Positions 34,585-43,379 are shown, counted from the stretch's first letter. The stretch is DNA of 64,000 nt from Alkalicoccus luteus (GCA_052061695.1 JBPZEY010000007.1); one strand, 5' to 3'. Notes: a model not told the origin generated them from the letters alone. Made by a program: numbers and translations.

Positions 34585-35775
34585 ATGCGAAATGTAGTTA
34601 TTGCAAGCGCAGCACGTACACCAGTCGGCAATTTTGGAGGCGCCCTTTCAGGAGTATCAGCCGTGGAGCTGGGGGCGCACGCTGCTAAGGAAGCGATTCA
34701 GCGGGCTGGACTTCAGCCGGATCAAATTGAAGATGTCTATATTGGTAATGTTCTTTCCGCCGGACTCGGGCAGAACGTTGCTAGGCAGACGGCGATAAAG
34801 GCCGGAATTCCGGATACGGTTCCGGCGACAACGATCAATAAACTCTGCGGATCCGGACTTCGTTCGGTGAGCATGGCGGCCCAGTTTATTATGCTCGGCG
34901 ACGCCGACATTATCGTAGCGGGCGGCACAGAAAGCATGAGCAACGCACCATACGTTATGCCTGGCGCGAGATGGGGCCAGCGCATGGGCGACGGCAAGCT
35001 TGTCGATACGATGCTGAAAGACGGCCTGATGGACGCGTTTAAACCGGTGCACATGGGCATCACCGCTGAAAACATTGCAGAGCGGTGGAACATTTCCCGT
35101 GAACGCCAGGATACCTTTGCACTGGAAAGCCAGCAGCGTGCGGGCCGTGCCGTGGAAGAAGGCCGCTTTCAGGATGAGATTGTGCCAGTCGATGTACCGG
35201 GCCGCCGAGGTGAAGTGACGACCGTGTCCGAAGATGAATTTCCAAAGCCGAACGTGACGATGGAGAAGCTCGCGAAGCTGAAGCCGGCCTTCAAAAAAGA
35301 CGGAGGCACAGTGACAGCAGGAAACGCTTCAGGCATCAACGACGGGGCAGCGATGCTCGTCGTCATGTCAGAAGAAAAGGCAAACGAGCTCGGCGTAAAG
35401 CCGCTCGCTGTCTTAAAAGCTTACGGCAATGCCGCACTTGATCCGGACATCATGGGCTACGGGCCGGTACCGGCTGCGAAACAGGCATTGGAGCGTGCCG
35501 GCTGGGGCATTGATGATCTGGACGTCGTGGAAGCAAATGAAGCATTTGCCGCACAGTCACTCGCTGTCGTCGATGATTTAAAGCTCGATCCGGCAAAGGT
35601 TAACGTAAACGGCGGCGCGATCGCACTCGGGCACCCGATCGGTGCCTCCGGCGCGCGCGTGCTGACCACCTTGCTGTATGAATTAAAGCGAAGCGGTCAG
35701 AGCCGAGGGATGGCGGCACTCTGCATCGGCGGGGGCCAGGGAACGGCGCTGCTCGTCGAACGGCCGCAGCAGTAA
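34585..35775 (+). CDS. Acetyl-CoA acetyltransferase (thiolase), SigL-dependent
   Basis: A 396-residue thiolase with C88 in NKLCGSGLRSV, H350 in LGHPIGASGAR and C380 in CIGGGQG. It would split acetoacetyl-CoA into two acetyl-CoA at the end of ketone-body or 3-hydroxybutyrate use. AAAGGAGG precedes the ATG. It is transcribed from a perfect -24/-12 promoter, and the sigma-54 activator gene begins 21 bases after its stop, so the activator is probably autoinduced. It is a clear paralogue of the thiolase at 15000. Confidence 0.92.
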   Translation: MRNVVIASAARTPVGNFGGALSGVSAVELGAHAAKEAIQRAGLQPDQIEDVYIGNVLSAGLGQNVARQTAIKAGIPDTVPATTINKLCGSGLRSVSMAAQFIMLGDADIIVAGGTESMSNAPYVMPGARWGQRMGDGKLVDTMLKDGLMDAFKPVHMGITAENIAERWNISRERQDTFALESQQRAGRAVEEGRFQDEIVPVDVPGRRGEVTTVSEDEFPKPNVTMEKLAKLKPAFKKDGGTVTAGNASGINDGAAMLVVMSEEKANELGVKPLAVLKAYGNAALDPDIMGYGPVPAAKQALERAGWGIDDLDVVEANEAFAAQSLAVVDDLKLDPAKVNVNGGAIALGHPIGASGARVLTTLLYELKRSGQSRGMAALCIGGGQGTALLVERPQQ

Positions 35776-35796
35776 ACGAAGTGGAGGAGAGCCGAT

Positions 35797-37800
35797 ATGC
35801 TGAGCCGGATTCACGTTCATCACATTTTAAAGCAGCCAAACCTCGTGCTGTGCACGACGGATACCATTCAGGAGGCAGCCGCGGGCTTATACCGTCTTAA
35901 GGATGAGGCAGTACCGGTCGTCGATGCTGACGGAAAAGCGGCGGGCTGGATTTCGGCCGATACGCTCATGAGCTCGATGATGAACGGGCTCGGACCGGAT
36001 ACGCACGTTGAGGCTGTCATGGAAAAGCCGGACGTGATGCTGCGGGAGCACGATGTCCCTGCCGGCTGGCGCTGGCTTCCGCCGGTCCTGCCTGTTGCAG
36101 ATGAGGCAGGCGGACTTGCCGGTGTCATTCACGCAGACGACTGGCTGAAGGAAGCGGACAGGCTGGCAGCGGCAGAACGAAAAGAGCTGCTGCGCGTTCT
36201 CTGTCCGCAAGGAGGGATGCTCTGTCTCCTTTCCGGCAGCGGAGAGATTCTCGCGTCAGCCGGAACGGAGGCCGCAGAGCTGCAAGAGATTCCGGGAGGC
36301 GGCGAGCTCCTCTCTTACCTGCATGGGAAAGCGGAGGCGGTGCCGACGACGGTCGAGAAAGAAGGTCGTACGTATCACCTGCTCGCAGAGCCTGCAGGCG
36401 GCTCGTTCCTGCTGCAGGTACGCTCGGACGAAGCGCCGGCAGATGAAGCCTGGAAAGACAAGGCGGAACAGATGGAAATGGTGATTGAGCTCTCCTCCGA
36501 CGGGATTATCATGGTCGACCGCAGCGGCATCATTACAATGGTTAATAATGAGTACGCCCAGTTTATCGGGATGAAGGAAGAAGATATGGTTGGCCGCCAC
36601 GTCGCCGACATCATCGAAAATACGCGTATGCACATTGTCGCCGAAACCGGTAAGCCAGAAATTGCCGATATCCAGAAAATCAACGGCGACTATATGGTCG
36701 CTAACCGGCTGCCGCTTTACAAGGACGGCGAGCTCGACGGAGCGGTCGGCAAAGTGCTTTTCAAAAATTTAGGCGGCTTCAAGGCGCTGAAGCGGCGAAT
36801 TGAAAAGCTGGAACGGGAGCTCGATTCTTATAAGGGTGAATGGCGCGAGACTAACCGGGCCAGCTACCAGTTCCACCAGCTGCTAGGGAAAAGCGCCGCA
36901 TGGAACCGGACGAAGGAAATGGCCCGGCAGGCTGCTGCCACAGACAGCAGCGTGCTGCTTCAGGGAGAGAGCGGGACAGGAAAAGAGTTGTTTGCCCACG
37001 CGATTCATCTGGCAGGTCCGCGTGCACCTGGTCCGTTCGTGAAGGTTAACTGTGCGGCGATTCCCGGCGATCTGATCGAATCCGAGCTGTTCGGCTACGT
37101 AGAAGGATCGTTTACCGGCGCTAAACGCGGCGGTAAAAAAGGCAAATTTGAAGCAGCGGACGGCGGTACGATTTTTCTCGATGAAATCGGCGAACTGCCG
37201 CTGCATCTTCAGGTAAAGCTCCTTCGCGTCCTGCAGGAGCGGGAGGTGGAGCCGGTGGGTGCCACGGCGTCACGAAGCGTGGATATCCGGGTTATCGCGG
37301 CGACCAACCGGGACCTTGAAAGCATGATTGAAGACGAACAGTTCCGGCTCGACCTTTACTACCGGCTGAACGTTTTTTCCATCCTGATTCCGCCGCTGCG
37401 TGAACGGACAGACGATTTGGAGGAGCTTGTGCCGCATTTTCTCGCGCGAGCCTCGGAGCGAACCGGCACGTCGGTCGCCGGCGTCGATGAGGATGTCTGG
37501 CGGCTGCTTCGCACGTACAGCTGGCCCGGCAACACGCGGGAGCTCGAAAACGTATTGGAACGGTCGGTTACGATCGCGCGCGGCAGCAGCTCGCTGAAGC
37601 CGGAGCACCTTCCGCCGTCGATTCGCGGCGATACGATGGAAAAGCCAGCTGCCTTGCAGCAAGTGCTGCAGGAGGCGGAACAGCGGGCGGTGGAGCAGGC
37701 GATTCGCTATGCAGATGGAAATAAATCGCTCGCTGCCAGCCTGCTCGGCATCAGCCGGACGTCTCTGTATGAAAAACTGAAGCGGTATGAAAAGGTATAG
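35797..37800 (+). CDS. Sigma-54-dependent transcriptional activator with CBS-like and PAS domains
   Basis: A 667-residue enhancer-binding protein. Residues about 1-115 look like a CBS domain pair, 225-330 form a PAS domain (IELSSDGIIMVDRSGIITMVNNEYAQFIGM), 360-600 the AAA+ domain and 640-664 a Fis-type helix-turn-helix (NKSLAASLLGISRTSLYEKL). The Walker A motif is GESGTGKE (about 390) and Walker B IFLDEIGELP (about 459). The sigma-54 contact loop reads GSFTGA instead of GAFTGA (about 437), a known natural variant. It most likely controls the two -24/-12 promoters at 34525 and 38050 in response to a metabolite or redox signal (inference). Confidence 0.93.
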   Translation: MLSRIHVHHILKQPNLVLCTTDTIQEAAAGLYRLKDEAVPVVDADGKAAGWISADTLMSSMMNGLGPDTHVEAVMEKPDVMLREHDVPAGWRWLPPVLPVADEAGGLAGVIHADDWLKEADRLAAAERKELLRVLCPQGGMLCLLSGSGEILASAGTEAAELQEIPGGGELLSYLHGKAEAVPTTVEKEGRTYHLLAEPAGGSFLLQVRSDEAPADEAWKDKAEQMEMVIELSSDGIIMVDRSGIITMVNNEYAQFIGMKEEDMVGRHVADIIENTRMHIVAETGKPEIADIQKINGDYMVANRLPLYKDGELDGAVGKVLFKNLGGFKALKRRIEKLERELDSYKGEWRETNRASYQFHQLLGKSAAWNRTKEMARQAAATDSSVLLQGESGTGKELFAHAIHLAGPRAPGPFVKVNCAAIPGDLIESELFGYVEGSFTGAKRGGKKGKFEAADGGTIFLDEIGELPLHLQVKLLRVLQEREVEPVGATASRSVDIRVIAATNRDLESMIEDEQFRLDLYYRLNVFSILIPPLRERTDDLEELVPHFLARASERTGTSVAGVDEDVWRLLRTYSWPGNTRELENVLERSVTIARGSSSLKPEHLPPSIRGDTMEKPAALQQVLQEAEQRAVEQAIRYADGNKSLAASLLGISRTSLYEKLKRYEKV

Positions 37801-37804
37801 TGCC

Positions 37805-37841
37805 AGCGCCGGGACAAGCTTCCCGGCGTATTCTTTTTTTT
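37805..37841 (+). terminator. Terminator after the sigma-54 activator gene
   Basis: An 8-bp stem CGCCGGGA / TCCCGGCG (37807-37814 with 37821-37828) is followed by TATTCTTTTTTTT. Confidence 0.9.
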
Positions 37842-37894
37842 ACCGGCATCCAGCGGTTCGGGCAATACAATTGAAAGTGTCCGCTTTATCTGAC

Positions 37895-37937
37895 ACATGT
37901 TCACTTCTTCTGAAAAACATGTATGAATACGCTTACA
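37895..37937. promoter_or_regulatory. Candidate enhancer (UAS) sites for the sigma-54 activator
   Basis: ACATGT occurs at 37895-37900 and 37917-37922, exactly 22 bases (two helical turns) apart. The second copy overlaps an imperfect inverted repeat TGTATG / CTTACA (37920-37925 with 37932-37937). The distance to the -24 box, about 130-155 bases, is typical of activator sites. Confidence 0.35.
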
Positions 37938-37996
37938 TATTGATTAGAGTCATTCGATTATCTGTTTAGAAATACGTACAACTTTATCCGTTAGGT

Positions 37997-38010
37997 TGAA
38001 AGCGCTTTCT
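37997..38010. promoter_or_regulatory. cre site upstream of the SigL-dependent operon
   Basis: TGAAAGCGCTTTCT matches the CcpA operator at 13 of 14 positions. It lies between the candidate enhancer and the -24 box, a place where bound CcpA could interfere with DNA looping. Confidence 0.75.
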
Positions 38011-38049
38011 ATAAAACCCTGTCATACCGCAAGTTTTGTCGGTGAGAAG

Positions 38050-38067
38050 TTGGCACGGAACTTGCAA
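38050..38067 (+). promoter_or_regulatory. Sigma-54 (SigL) -24/-12 promoter of the CoA-transferase operon
   Basis: TTGGCACGGAACTTGCAA fits the -24/-12 consensus with the GG (38052-38053) and GC (38064-38065) doublets 12 bases apart. Confidence 0.92.
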
Positions 38068-38102
38068 TGTAACGTGGCAGAACGTTTTTAGGAGGGACTC
38101 GC

Positions 38103-39671
38103 ATGTCAAAAGTAAGGAGCGCCCGTGAAGCAGCGGGCATGATTGAGAACGGATCGACAGTAGCTACAGGAGGATTTGTCGGCACGGGGGTGCCGGAAGG
38201 GCTCGCGATCGCCATTGAAGAACGCTTTTTAGAGGAGCAAGCACCGGCCGGACTGACGCTGATGTACGCAGCAGGCCAAGGGGACGGAAAAGCAAAAGGG
38301 CTGAATCATTTCGGACATCCCGGATTTTTAAAGCGCGTCGTCGGCGGCCACTGGGGGCTTGCGCCCAAAATGGCGGAGCTTGCGATTGCCAACAAAGTAG
38401 AGGCTTACAATCTGCCGCAGGGCATCATCACCCACATGTTCCGGGATACAGCTGCCGGCAAGCCAGGAACGATTTCCCACGTCGGCCTGCGCACTTTTGT
38501 TGACCCGCGCAAGGGCGGAGGACGAATCAACAACGTCACGAGGGAAGAACTCGTCGAGCTGATGGAAATCGGCGGCCGGGAGTATCTGTTTTACAAGACG
38601 TTTCCGATTCACGTCGGACTCATTCGCGCGACATATGCAGATGAAGAGGGAAATGCCGTCATGACGAAGGAAGCCGGAAGCCTGGAAGCACTTTCGATTG
38701 CGCAGGCAGCTAAAAACAGCGGCGGCATCGTGCTGCTGCAGGTGGAAAAGGTGGTCGAGCGCGGCACGCTTGATCCGAAGCTCGTCAAAATTCCCGGCAT
38801 CCTCGTCGATGCAGTCGTAGAAGCAGCGCCGGAGCATCACATGCAGACATTTGCCGAGCAGTACAACCCGTCTTATTCCGGCGAGATCAAACGATCGCTT
38901 GATTCACTCGAGCCGCTGCCGCTCAATGAACGTAAAATAATCGCGCGCCGTGCGGCGATGGAGCTCATACCGGCAGCGATCACGAACCTTGGCATTGGCG
39001 TGCCGGAAGGAGTGGCAGCTGTAGCAAGTGAAGAAGGCGTACTCAGCGACATGCGTCTGACGGTGGAATCCGGACCGATCGGCGGCATGCCGGCAGGCGG
39101 ACTCAGCTTTGGCGCTGCGAATAACCCGGATGCCATCATTGATCAACCGTATCAGTTTGATTTTTACGACGGGGGCGGACTCGACATCGCCTTTCTCGGA
39201 CTCGCGCAGCTGGATCAGGAAGGAAACGTGAATGTCAGCAAGTTCGGCTCAAAGGTCACGGGAGCAGGCGGCTTCATTAATATTTCGCAAAACGCGCAAA
39301 AGGTGGTTTTCTGCGGGACGTTTACTGCAGGCGGCCTGAAAGTGGATGTCGAAGATGGCGAGCTCCGTATTTTACAGGAGGGAAAGGTGCAGAAATTCGT
39401 CGAGCAGGTCGAGCAGACGACGTTCAGCGGCACATACGCCGCCGAGCTGGAGCGGCCGATCATGTACGTGACCGAGCGGGCTGTATTCGAACTGACAAAA
39501 GACGGGCTCATGCTGACCGAGATTGCACCGGGTGTCGATCTCGAAGCCGACATTCTCGCACAGATGAACTTCCGGCCGGTTATTTCGCCGGAGTTGAAAA
39601 CGATGGATAAAATGATTTTCAACCGGGAACGCATGGGGCTTCAGGAGGCTATGCAGCCGGCAGTTAACTAA
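38103..39671 (+). CDS. Acyl-CoA:acetate/3-ketoacid CoA-transferase (fused alpha-beta)
   Basis: A 522-residue class I CoA-transferase in which the alpha-like half (about 1-260, with GSTVATGGFVGTGVPEG) and the beta-like half (about 275-510) are fused, as in E. coli YdiF and propionate CoA-transferase. The glutamate that would form the glutamyl-CoA intermediate is E322 in TVESGPIGGMPAGG. It would activate acetoacetate or another short acid using acetyl- or succinyl-CoA. AGGAGGG precedes the ATG. It heads an operon with a GntP permease and an SDR dehydrogenase under SigL control, which points to 3-hydroxybutyrate/acetoacetate use. Confidence 0.92.
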   Translation: MSKVRSAREAAGMIENGSTVATGGFVGTGVPEGLAIAIEERFLEEQAPAGLTLMYAAGQGDGKAKGLNHFGHPGFLKRVVGGHWGLAPKMAELAIANKVEAYNLPQGIITHMFRDTAAGKPGTISHVGLRTFVDPRKGGGRINNVTREELVELMEIGGREYLFYKTFPIHVGLIRATYADEEGNAVMTKEAGSLEALSIAQAAKNSGGIVLLQVEKVVERGTLDPKLVKIPGILVDAVVEAAPEHHMQTFAEQYNPSYSGEIKRSLDSLEPLPLNERKIIARRAAMELIPAAITNLGIGVPEGVAAVASEEGVLSDMRLTVESGPIGGMPAGGLSFGAANNPDAIIDQPYQFDFYDGGGLDIAFLGLAQLDQEGNVNVSKFGSKVTGAGGFINISQNAQKVVFCGTFTAGGLKVDVEDGELRILQEGKVQKFVEQVEQTTFSGTYAAELERPIMYVTERAVFELTKDGLMLTEIAPGVDLEADILAQMNFRPVISPELKTMDKMIFNRERMGLQEAMQPAVN

Positions 39672-39683
39672 GGGGGGACAATC

Positions 39684-40982
39684 ATGTTAGGCATATTTCT
39701 AGGGCTATTACTTATTATGGGGCTTGCATACGCCGGGTGGTCGATCATCTGGGTAGCCCCGATCGCAGCAGGGGTCGTCGCATTAACAGGCGGATTGGAT
39801 CTGCTTGACGCCTACACGAATACGTACATGGACGGCTTCGTCGGTTTTGCACGTGACTGGTTTCCTGTCTTTATGCTCGGCGCGATCTTCGGGAAGCTGA
39901 TGGAGGATACCGGGATGGCCCGGTCTGTTGCAGAAGCGCTCACGAAGGTGATCGGCACGAAGCGGGCTATTTTAGGGGTTATCGTATCAGCAGCTGTACT
40001 GACGTACGGCGGGGTCAGCCTGTTCGTCGTTGTATTTGCGGTGTACCCGCTTGCGCTTGCCATGTTCCGGGACGCCAATATTCCGCGCCGGCTCATTCCG
40101 CCGACGGTTGCGCTCGGTGCTTTTACGTTTACGATGACGGCGATTCCCGGCACGCCGCAGATTCAAAACCTGATTCCGCGCGACTACTACCAGACCGATG
40201 CGATGGCCGCACCGATTATGGGGATTTCCGCGGCGATCGTCATGGCTGTCGGCGGCTACTTATATTTACGCTGGCGGGAAGGGAAGCTGCGTGCTGCCGG
40301 GGAAGTATATACAGAGCCGAAGGACAAAAAGGTGTTCAACCAGGAAGAGGAGGAGAAAATACCGCCGAAGCTGTTTACGGTGCTGTCGCTCGTACCGCTC
40401 GCTGCGGTCGTGCTTTCTCTGAACTTGTTCGGACTCGACATTGTCGTGGCGCTCTTGATCGGTATTTTTCTGATCATGGCATTTAATATTCACAAATTCC
40501 GCGGCTTTTCCGCCGCTGTCAACGCCGGGGCAGGCGGCTCCGTGATTGCGATCGTCAACACGAGTGCCGCTGTCGGCTTCGGGGCAGTCGTGCAGGCGGT
40601 ACCGGGCTTTGACCGGCTGACCCAGCTCGTACTGAGCGTGCCGGGAAACCCGCTCTTTTCACAGGCAGTTGCCATCAACGTGCTCGCCGGTGCGACCGGG
40701 TCTGCCTCAGGCGGGATGACGATCGCGCTCAATGCGCTCGGGGACCGCTATTATGAAATTGCGATTGCGACGAATATGGAGCCGGAAGCGTTCCACCGCA
40801 TCGCTTCGATTGCCTCCGGCGGACTGGACGTGCTGCCGCATAACGGTGCCGTGCTCACGCTGCTGGCGATCACGGGGATGACGCACAAAGATTCCTACAA
40901 GGATATCTTCGTCGTCGGTGCGCTTATACCAGTTTTATCATCAGTCGTTGCCATTTTAGTGTACGCAATCGGACTGCTGTAA
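39684..40982 (+). CDS. GntP family permease, probably for 3-hydroxybutyrate
   Basis: A 432-residue inner membrane carrier with about 11-12 hydrophobic segments. Conserved GntP features include FVGFARDWFPVFMLGAIFGKLMED near residue 51, AFTFTMTAIPGTPQIQNLIP near 150 and the C-terminal GATGSASGGMTIAL and GGLDVLPHNGAVLTLL. GntP relatives carry gluconate, but the branch next to CoA-transferases and 3-hydroxybutyrate dehydrogenase (such as B. subtilis YxjC) is thought to take up D-3-hydroxybutyrate. The substrate is inferred from context. The gene starts 12 bases after the CoA-transferase stop. Confidence 0.88.
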   Translation: MLGIFLGLLLIMGLAYAGWSIIWVAPIAAGVVALTGGLDLLDAYTNTYMDGFVGFARDWFPVFMLGAIFGKLMEDTGMARSVAEALTKVIGTKRAILGVIVSAAVLTYGGVSLFVVVFAVYPLALAMFRDANIPRRLIPPTVALGAFTFTMTAIPGTPQIQNLIPRDYYQTDAMAAPIMGISAAIVMAVGGYLYLRWREGKLRAAGEVYTEPKDKKVFNQEEEEKIPPKLFTVLSLVPLAAVVLSLNLFGLDIVVALLIGIFLIMAFNIHKFRGFSAAVNAGAGGSVIAIVNTSAAVGFGAVVQAVPGFDRLTQLVLSVPGNPLFSQAVAINVLAGATGSASGGMTIALNALGDRYYEIAIATNMEPEAFHRIASIASGGLDVLPHNGAVLTLLAITGMTHKDSYKDIFVVGALIPVLSSVVAILVYAIGLL

Positions 40983-41006
40983 ACCACTATTGAAGGAGAG
41001 ATATAC

Positions 41007-41747
41007 ATGCGATTAAAAGATAAAGCAGCTGTCATCACAGGAGCAGGACGAGGAATCGGAGCGGCAACCGCCGTCCGGTTTGCAGAAGAAGGAGCCTCTG
41101 TTGTGGTGGCAGACAGGAACGAAGACGATGTGAAGCAGACGGTGGAGGCGATTGAACAGGCGGGCGGCCGTGCTTCTGCCTGCACGGTCAACGTCACAGA
41201 CCGCGACTCTGTGAAGGCGATGCTCGAGCAGTGCAAGCAGGAATTCGGCTCTGTCGATATCGTTGTCAGCAACGCCGGCATCACCGCAGACGCTCAGCTG
41301 TTGAAAATGGAGGAGGATCAGTGGGACCGCGTCATCGACGTGAACTTAAAAGGTGTCTTCAACACCGGACAGGCAGCTGCTGCCATTATGAAGGAGCAGG
41401 GGAGCGGGGTCATTTTAAATGCGTCCTCCGTTGTCGGAAGCTACGGTAACTTCGGCCAGACAAATTACGCAGCCGCGAAATGGGGCGTGAACGGCATGAC
41501 GAAAACGTGGGCCAAGGAGCTCGGCCGCTTTAATGTGCGCGTCAATGCAGTTGCTCCCGGATTCGTAAAAACGCCGATGACCGAAAAGATGCCGGACAAG
41601 GTGCTTGCCTTTATGGAAGAGAAGTCCGTAATGAACCGGCTTGCGGAAAGCCGTGACATCGCAAACGCGTATTTATTCCTCGCCTCCGACGAAGCCTCGT
41701 TTATCACCGGCGAGATTCTCGCCGTAGACGGCGGCGTTGTCATTTAA
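41007..41747 (+). CDS. SDR family oxidoreductase, probably 3-hydroxybutyrate dehydrogenase or acetoacetyl-CoA reductase
   Basis: A 246-residue short-chain dehydrogenase with the cofactor motif GAGRGIGAAT (residues 12-21), the NAG motif in VSNAGITAD and the active-site set N, S in NASSVVG (about 137-143) and YAAAK (about 153-157). The aspartate in ADRNEDD after the second strand favours NAD over NADP. With the neighbouring permease, CoA-transferase and thiolase it would oxidise 3-hydroxybutyrate to acetoacetate. By sequence alone it cannot be told from FabG-like reductases. GAAGGAGAG precedes the ATG. Confidence 0.85.
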   Translation: MRLKDKAAVITGAGRGIGAATAVRFAEEGASVVVADRNEDDVKQTVEAIEQAGGRASACTVNVTDRDSVKAMLEQCKQEFGSVDIVVSNAGITADAQLLKMEEDQWDRVIDVNLKGVFNTGQAAAAIMKEQGSGVILNASSVVGSYGNFGQTNYAAAKWGVNGMTKTWAKELGRFNVRVNAVAPGFVKTPMTEKMPDKVLAFMEEKSVMNRLAESRDIANAYLFLASDEASFITGEILAVDGGVVI

Positions 41748-41876
41748 TAGCTTACGAGAGGATCAGAACGATGCGAAGGTCCGGCGGACGGAAGAAGGGA
41801 AAGCCGAGCCCGTTCTCTCCGGAAAGCGAGGGTCCGCAAATACAGGCAGCCGCCATCTTATTCACCTAAAATGACT

Positions 41877-41885
41877 TTATCCACA
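41877..41885 (+). promoter_or_regulatory. Isolated perfect DnaA box
   Basis: TTATCCACA, the consensus DnaA box, lies just before the terminator shared by the SDR and CoA-disulfide-reductase-like genes. Confidence 0.5.
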
Positions 41886-41889
41886 GTCT

Positions 41890-41922
41890 GAAAAGCCCGC
41901 ACCTCGACGTGCGGGCTTTTGT
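41890..41922. terminator. Bidirectional terminator
   Basis: A 12-bp perfect stem AAAAGCCCGCAC / GTGCGGGCTTTT (41891-41902 with 41909-41920) lies between convergent genes. Confidence 0.93.
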
Positions 41923-41924
41923 CG

Positions 41925-43253
41925 TTATTTAAAGGCTCTTACCCCTTTTTGTACGGGATCCCATGTTGAGTTGTACGGCGGGGCGTAGCTTAAATCCAAA
42001 TGTTGAATGTCGGTCGTTGTCATGTTGTTGTAAATCATGACCGAAGCCGCGTCAATCCGCTTGTCAACACCGGTCGTGCCGACGGCCTGGATGCCGAGGA
42101 GCCGCCCGCTGGCATCATCTTTTACGAGCTGCAGCTTCATTTTATTGGCCCCCGGGAAGTAATCGGCATACGGATGCGTCTCGATCACTTTCACGCTGCA
42201 GGCGTAGCCGGTTTCCTTTGCTTCACTCACGCCGATGCCGGTACGGCCCGCAGTGAGATCAAAAAAGCGCATGATGGCAGTACCGACAATGCCCTGGAAC
42301 GTCTTCCGCTCACCGGAAATGTTGGCGCCGGCAACCCGGCCCTGCTTGTTGGCGTGCGTGCCGAGCGGAACGTAGTCATGCTGCTCTTTTATCCGGTGAT
42401 ACTGGGTGGCGCAGTCGCCGGCGGCATAAATGTTGGCCACGTTCGTGCGCATGTATGGATCGACAATCGCGGCTCCGGAGTAATGCAGGTGCACGCCAGT
42501 TCCTTCTAAATAGGAGGTGTTTGGCGAAATGCCGACCGCAACGATGACGCCTTCTGCTTCATACGATCCTTTTGTCGTCACAATGCGGGACACGCGGCCG
42601 TCTTCGCCTTCAAAGCGCGTGACGTCTTCATGCAGATGCAGCTCAATGCCGTGCTTTTCTGCTTCTTCGCGCAGGGCCTCGCTCACGGTTTCATCAAAGT
42701 TGCTGCCGAGTTTATCGGAGCGGTTAATGAGTCGCACCTTTTTCCCCTGCTCGACGTAATTTTCCGCTACCTCCAGTCCAATGTAGCCGGCGCCGACGAT
42801 CGTAATCTGGTCGGTCTGCTCGAGGTCGTCTTTAATCGCTTTCGCATCCGGGATCGTCTTCAGCGTATGAATGCCTTCCAAATCAGCACCGTCTACCGGC
42901 AGGCGTAACGGACTGCCGCCGCTTGCACAGAGTAGCACGTCATAGCTGAAGGAAACGTCGCTGCTGCTTTCGTGATCGAACGCGTGGACGAGCTGTTTAT
43001 CAGATTCGACCTTTGTCACTTCGTGGTACGTTTTCGCATCGATTCCTTTGTCGCGGAAAAAGGAAACGGGACGGGCAATCAGGTCTTCCGCCTCATCAAC
43101 GGTTCCGCCCAGATAATAAGGAAGCCCGCACTGGCCGTATGAATAAATACCGCCGCGCTCGAGCACCGTAATCGAAGCGTCCTCCCGTTTATGTACAATC
43201 TGCATGGCGGCACTCATGCCGGCAGCGTCTCCGCCGATAATCACTACTTTCAT
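41925..43253 (-). CDS. CoA-disulfide reductase-like flavoprotein
   Basis: A 442-residue pyridine nucleotide-disulfide oxidoreductase with FAD motif VIIGGDAAGMSAAMQ (residues 4-18), NAD(P)H motif TIVGAGYIGLEVAENY (about 150-165) and a single active-site cysteine C42 in SYGQCGLPYYLGG. This pattern is typical of CoA-disulfide reductase and related NADH oxidases/persulfide reductases, which keep CoA reduced in Bacilli that use CoA or bacillithiol. The C-terminal dimerisation domain includes HPYADYFPGANKM and AYAPP-like YAPPYNSTWDP. It is read opposite to the flanking genes. AAGGAGGG precedes its ATG. Confidence 0.87.
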   Translation of the reverse strand: MKVVIIGGDAAGMSAAMQIVHKREDASITVLERGGIYSYGQCGLPYYLGGTVDEAEDLIARPVSFFRDKGIDAKTYHEVTKVESDKQLVHAFDHESSSDVSFSYDVLLCASGGSPLRLPVDGADLEGIHTLKTIPDAKAIKDDLEQTDQITIVGAGYIGLEVAENYVEQGKKVRLINRSDKLGSNFDETVSEALREEAEKHGIELHLHEDVTRFEGEDGRVSRIVTTKGSYEAEGVIVAVGISPNTSYLEGTGVHLHYSGAAIVDPYMRTNVANIYAAGDCATQYHRIKEQHDYVPLGTHANKQGRVAGANISGERKTFQGIVGTAIMRFFDLTAGRTGIGVSEAKETGYACSVKVIETHPYADYFPGANKMKLQLVKDDASGRLLGIQAVGTTGVDKRIDAASVMIYNNMTTTDIQHLDLSYAPPYNSTWDPVQKGVRAFK

Positions 43254-43343
43254 GCTATCCCTCCTTGCATACTGCTTCTCCTATACCCCCCGGCCCACTT
43301 TTCGTAAACACATCTGCGCCCCTGTCAAATCCGGCTCTGCCCG

Positions 43344-43372
43344 TTGATTTTCACAGGGTTTACGCCTATACT
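43344..43372 (+). promoter_or_regulatory. SigA promoter of prfA-prmC
   Basis: TTGATT (43344-43349), a 17-base spacer and TATACT (43367-43372) precede prfA, giving a leader of about 65 bases. The promoter is overlapped by an inverted repeat listed separately. Confidence 0.78.
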
Positions 43373-43379
43373 GTGAAAA
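43348..43379. promoter_or_regulatory. Inverted repeat overlapping the prfA promoter
   Basis: TTTTCACAG (43348-43356) and CTGTGAAAA (43371-43379) form a perfect 9-bp inverted repeat separated by 14 bases. It covers the end of the -35 box and the -10 box, a position typical of a repressor site. Its regulator is unknown. Confidence 0.5.

Noticed and set aside
41771..41869. Possible 32-residue basic peptide after the SDR gene (MRRSGGRKKGKPSPF start), with GAGAGGA upstream
   Set aside because: No recognisable family, very short, and composition could arise by chance; not listed as a gene.
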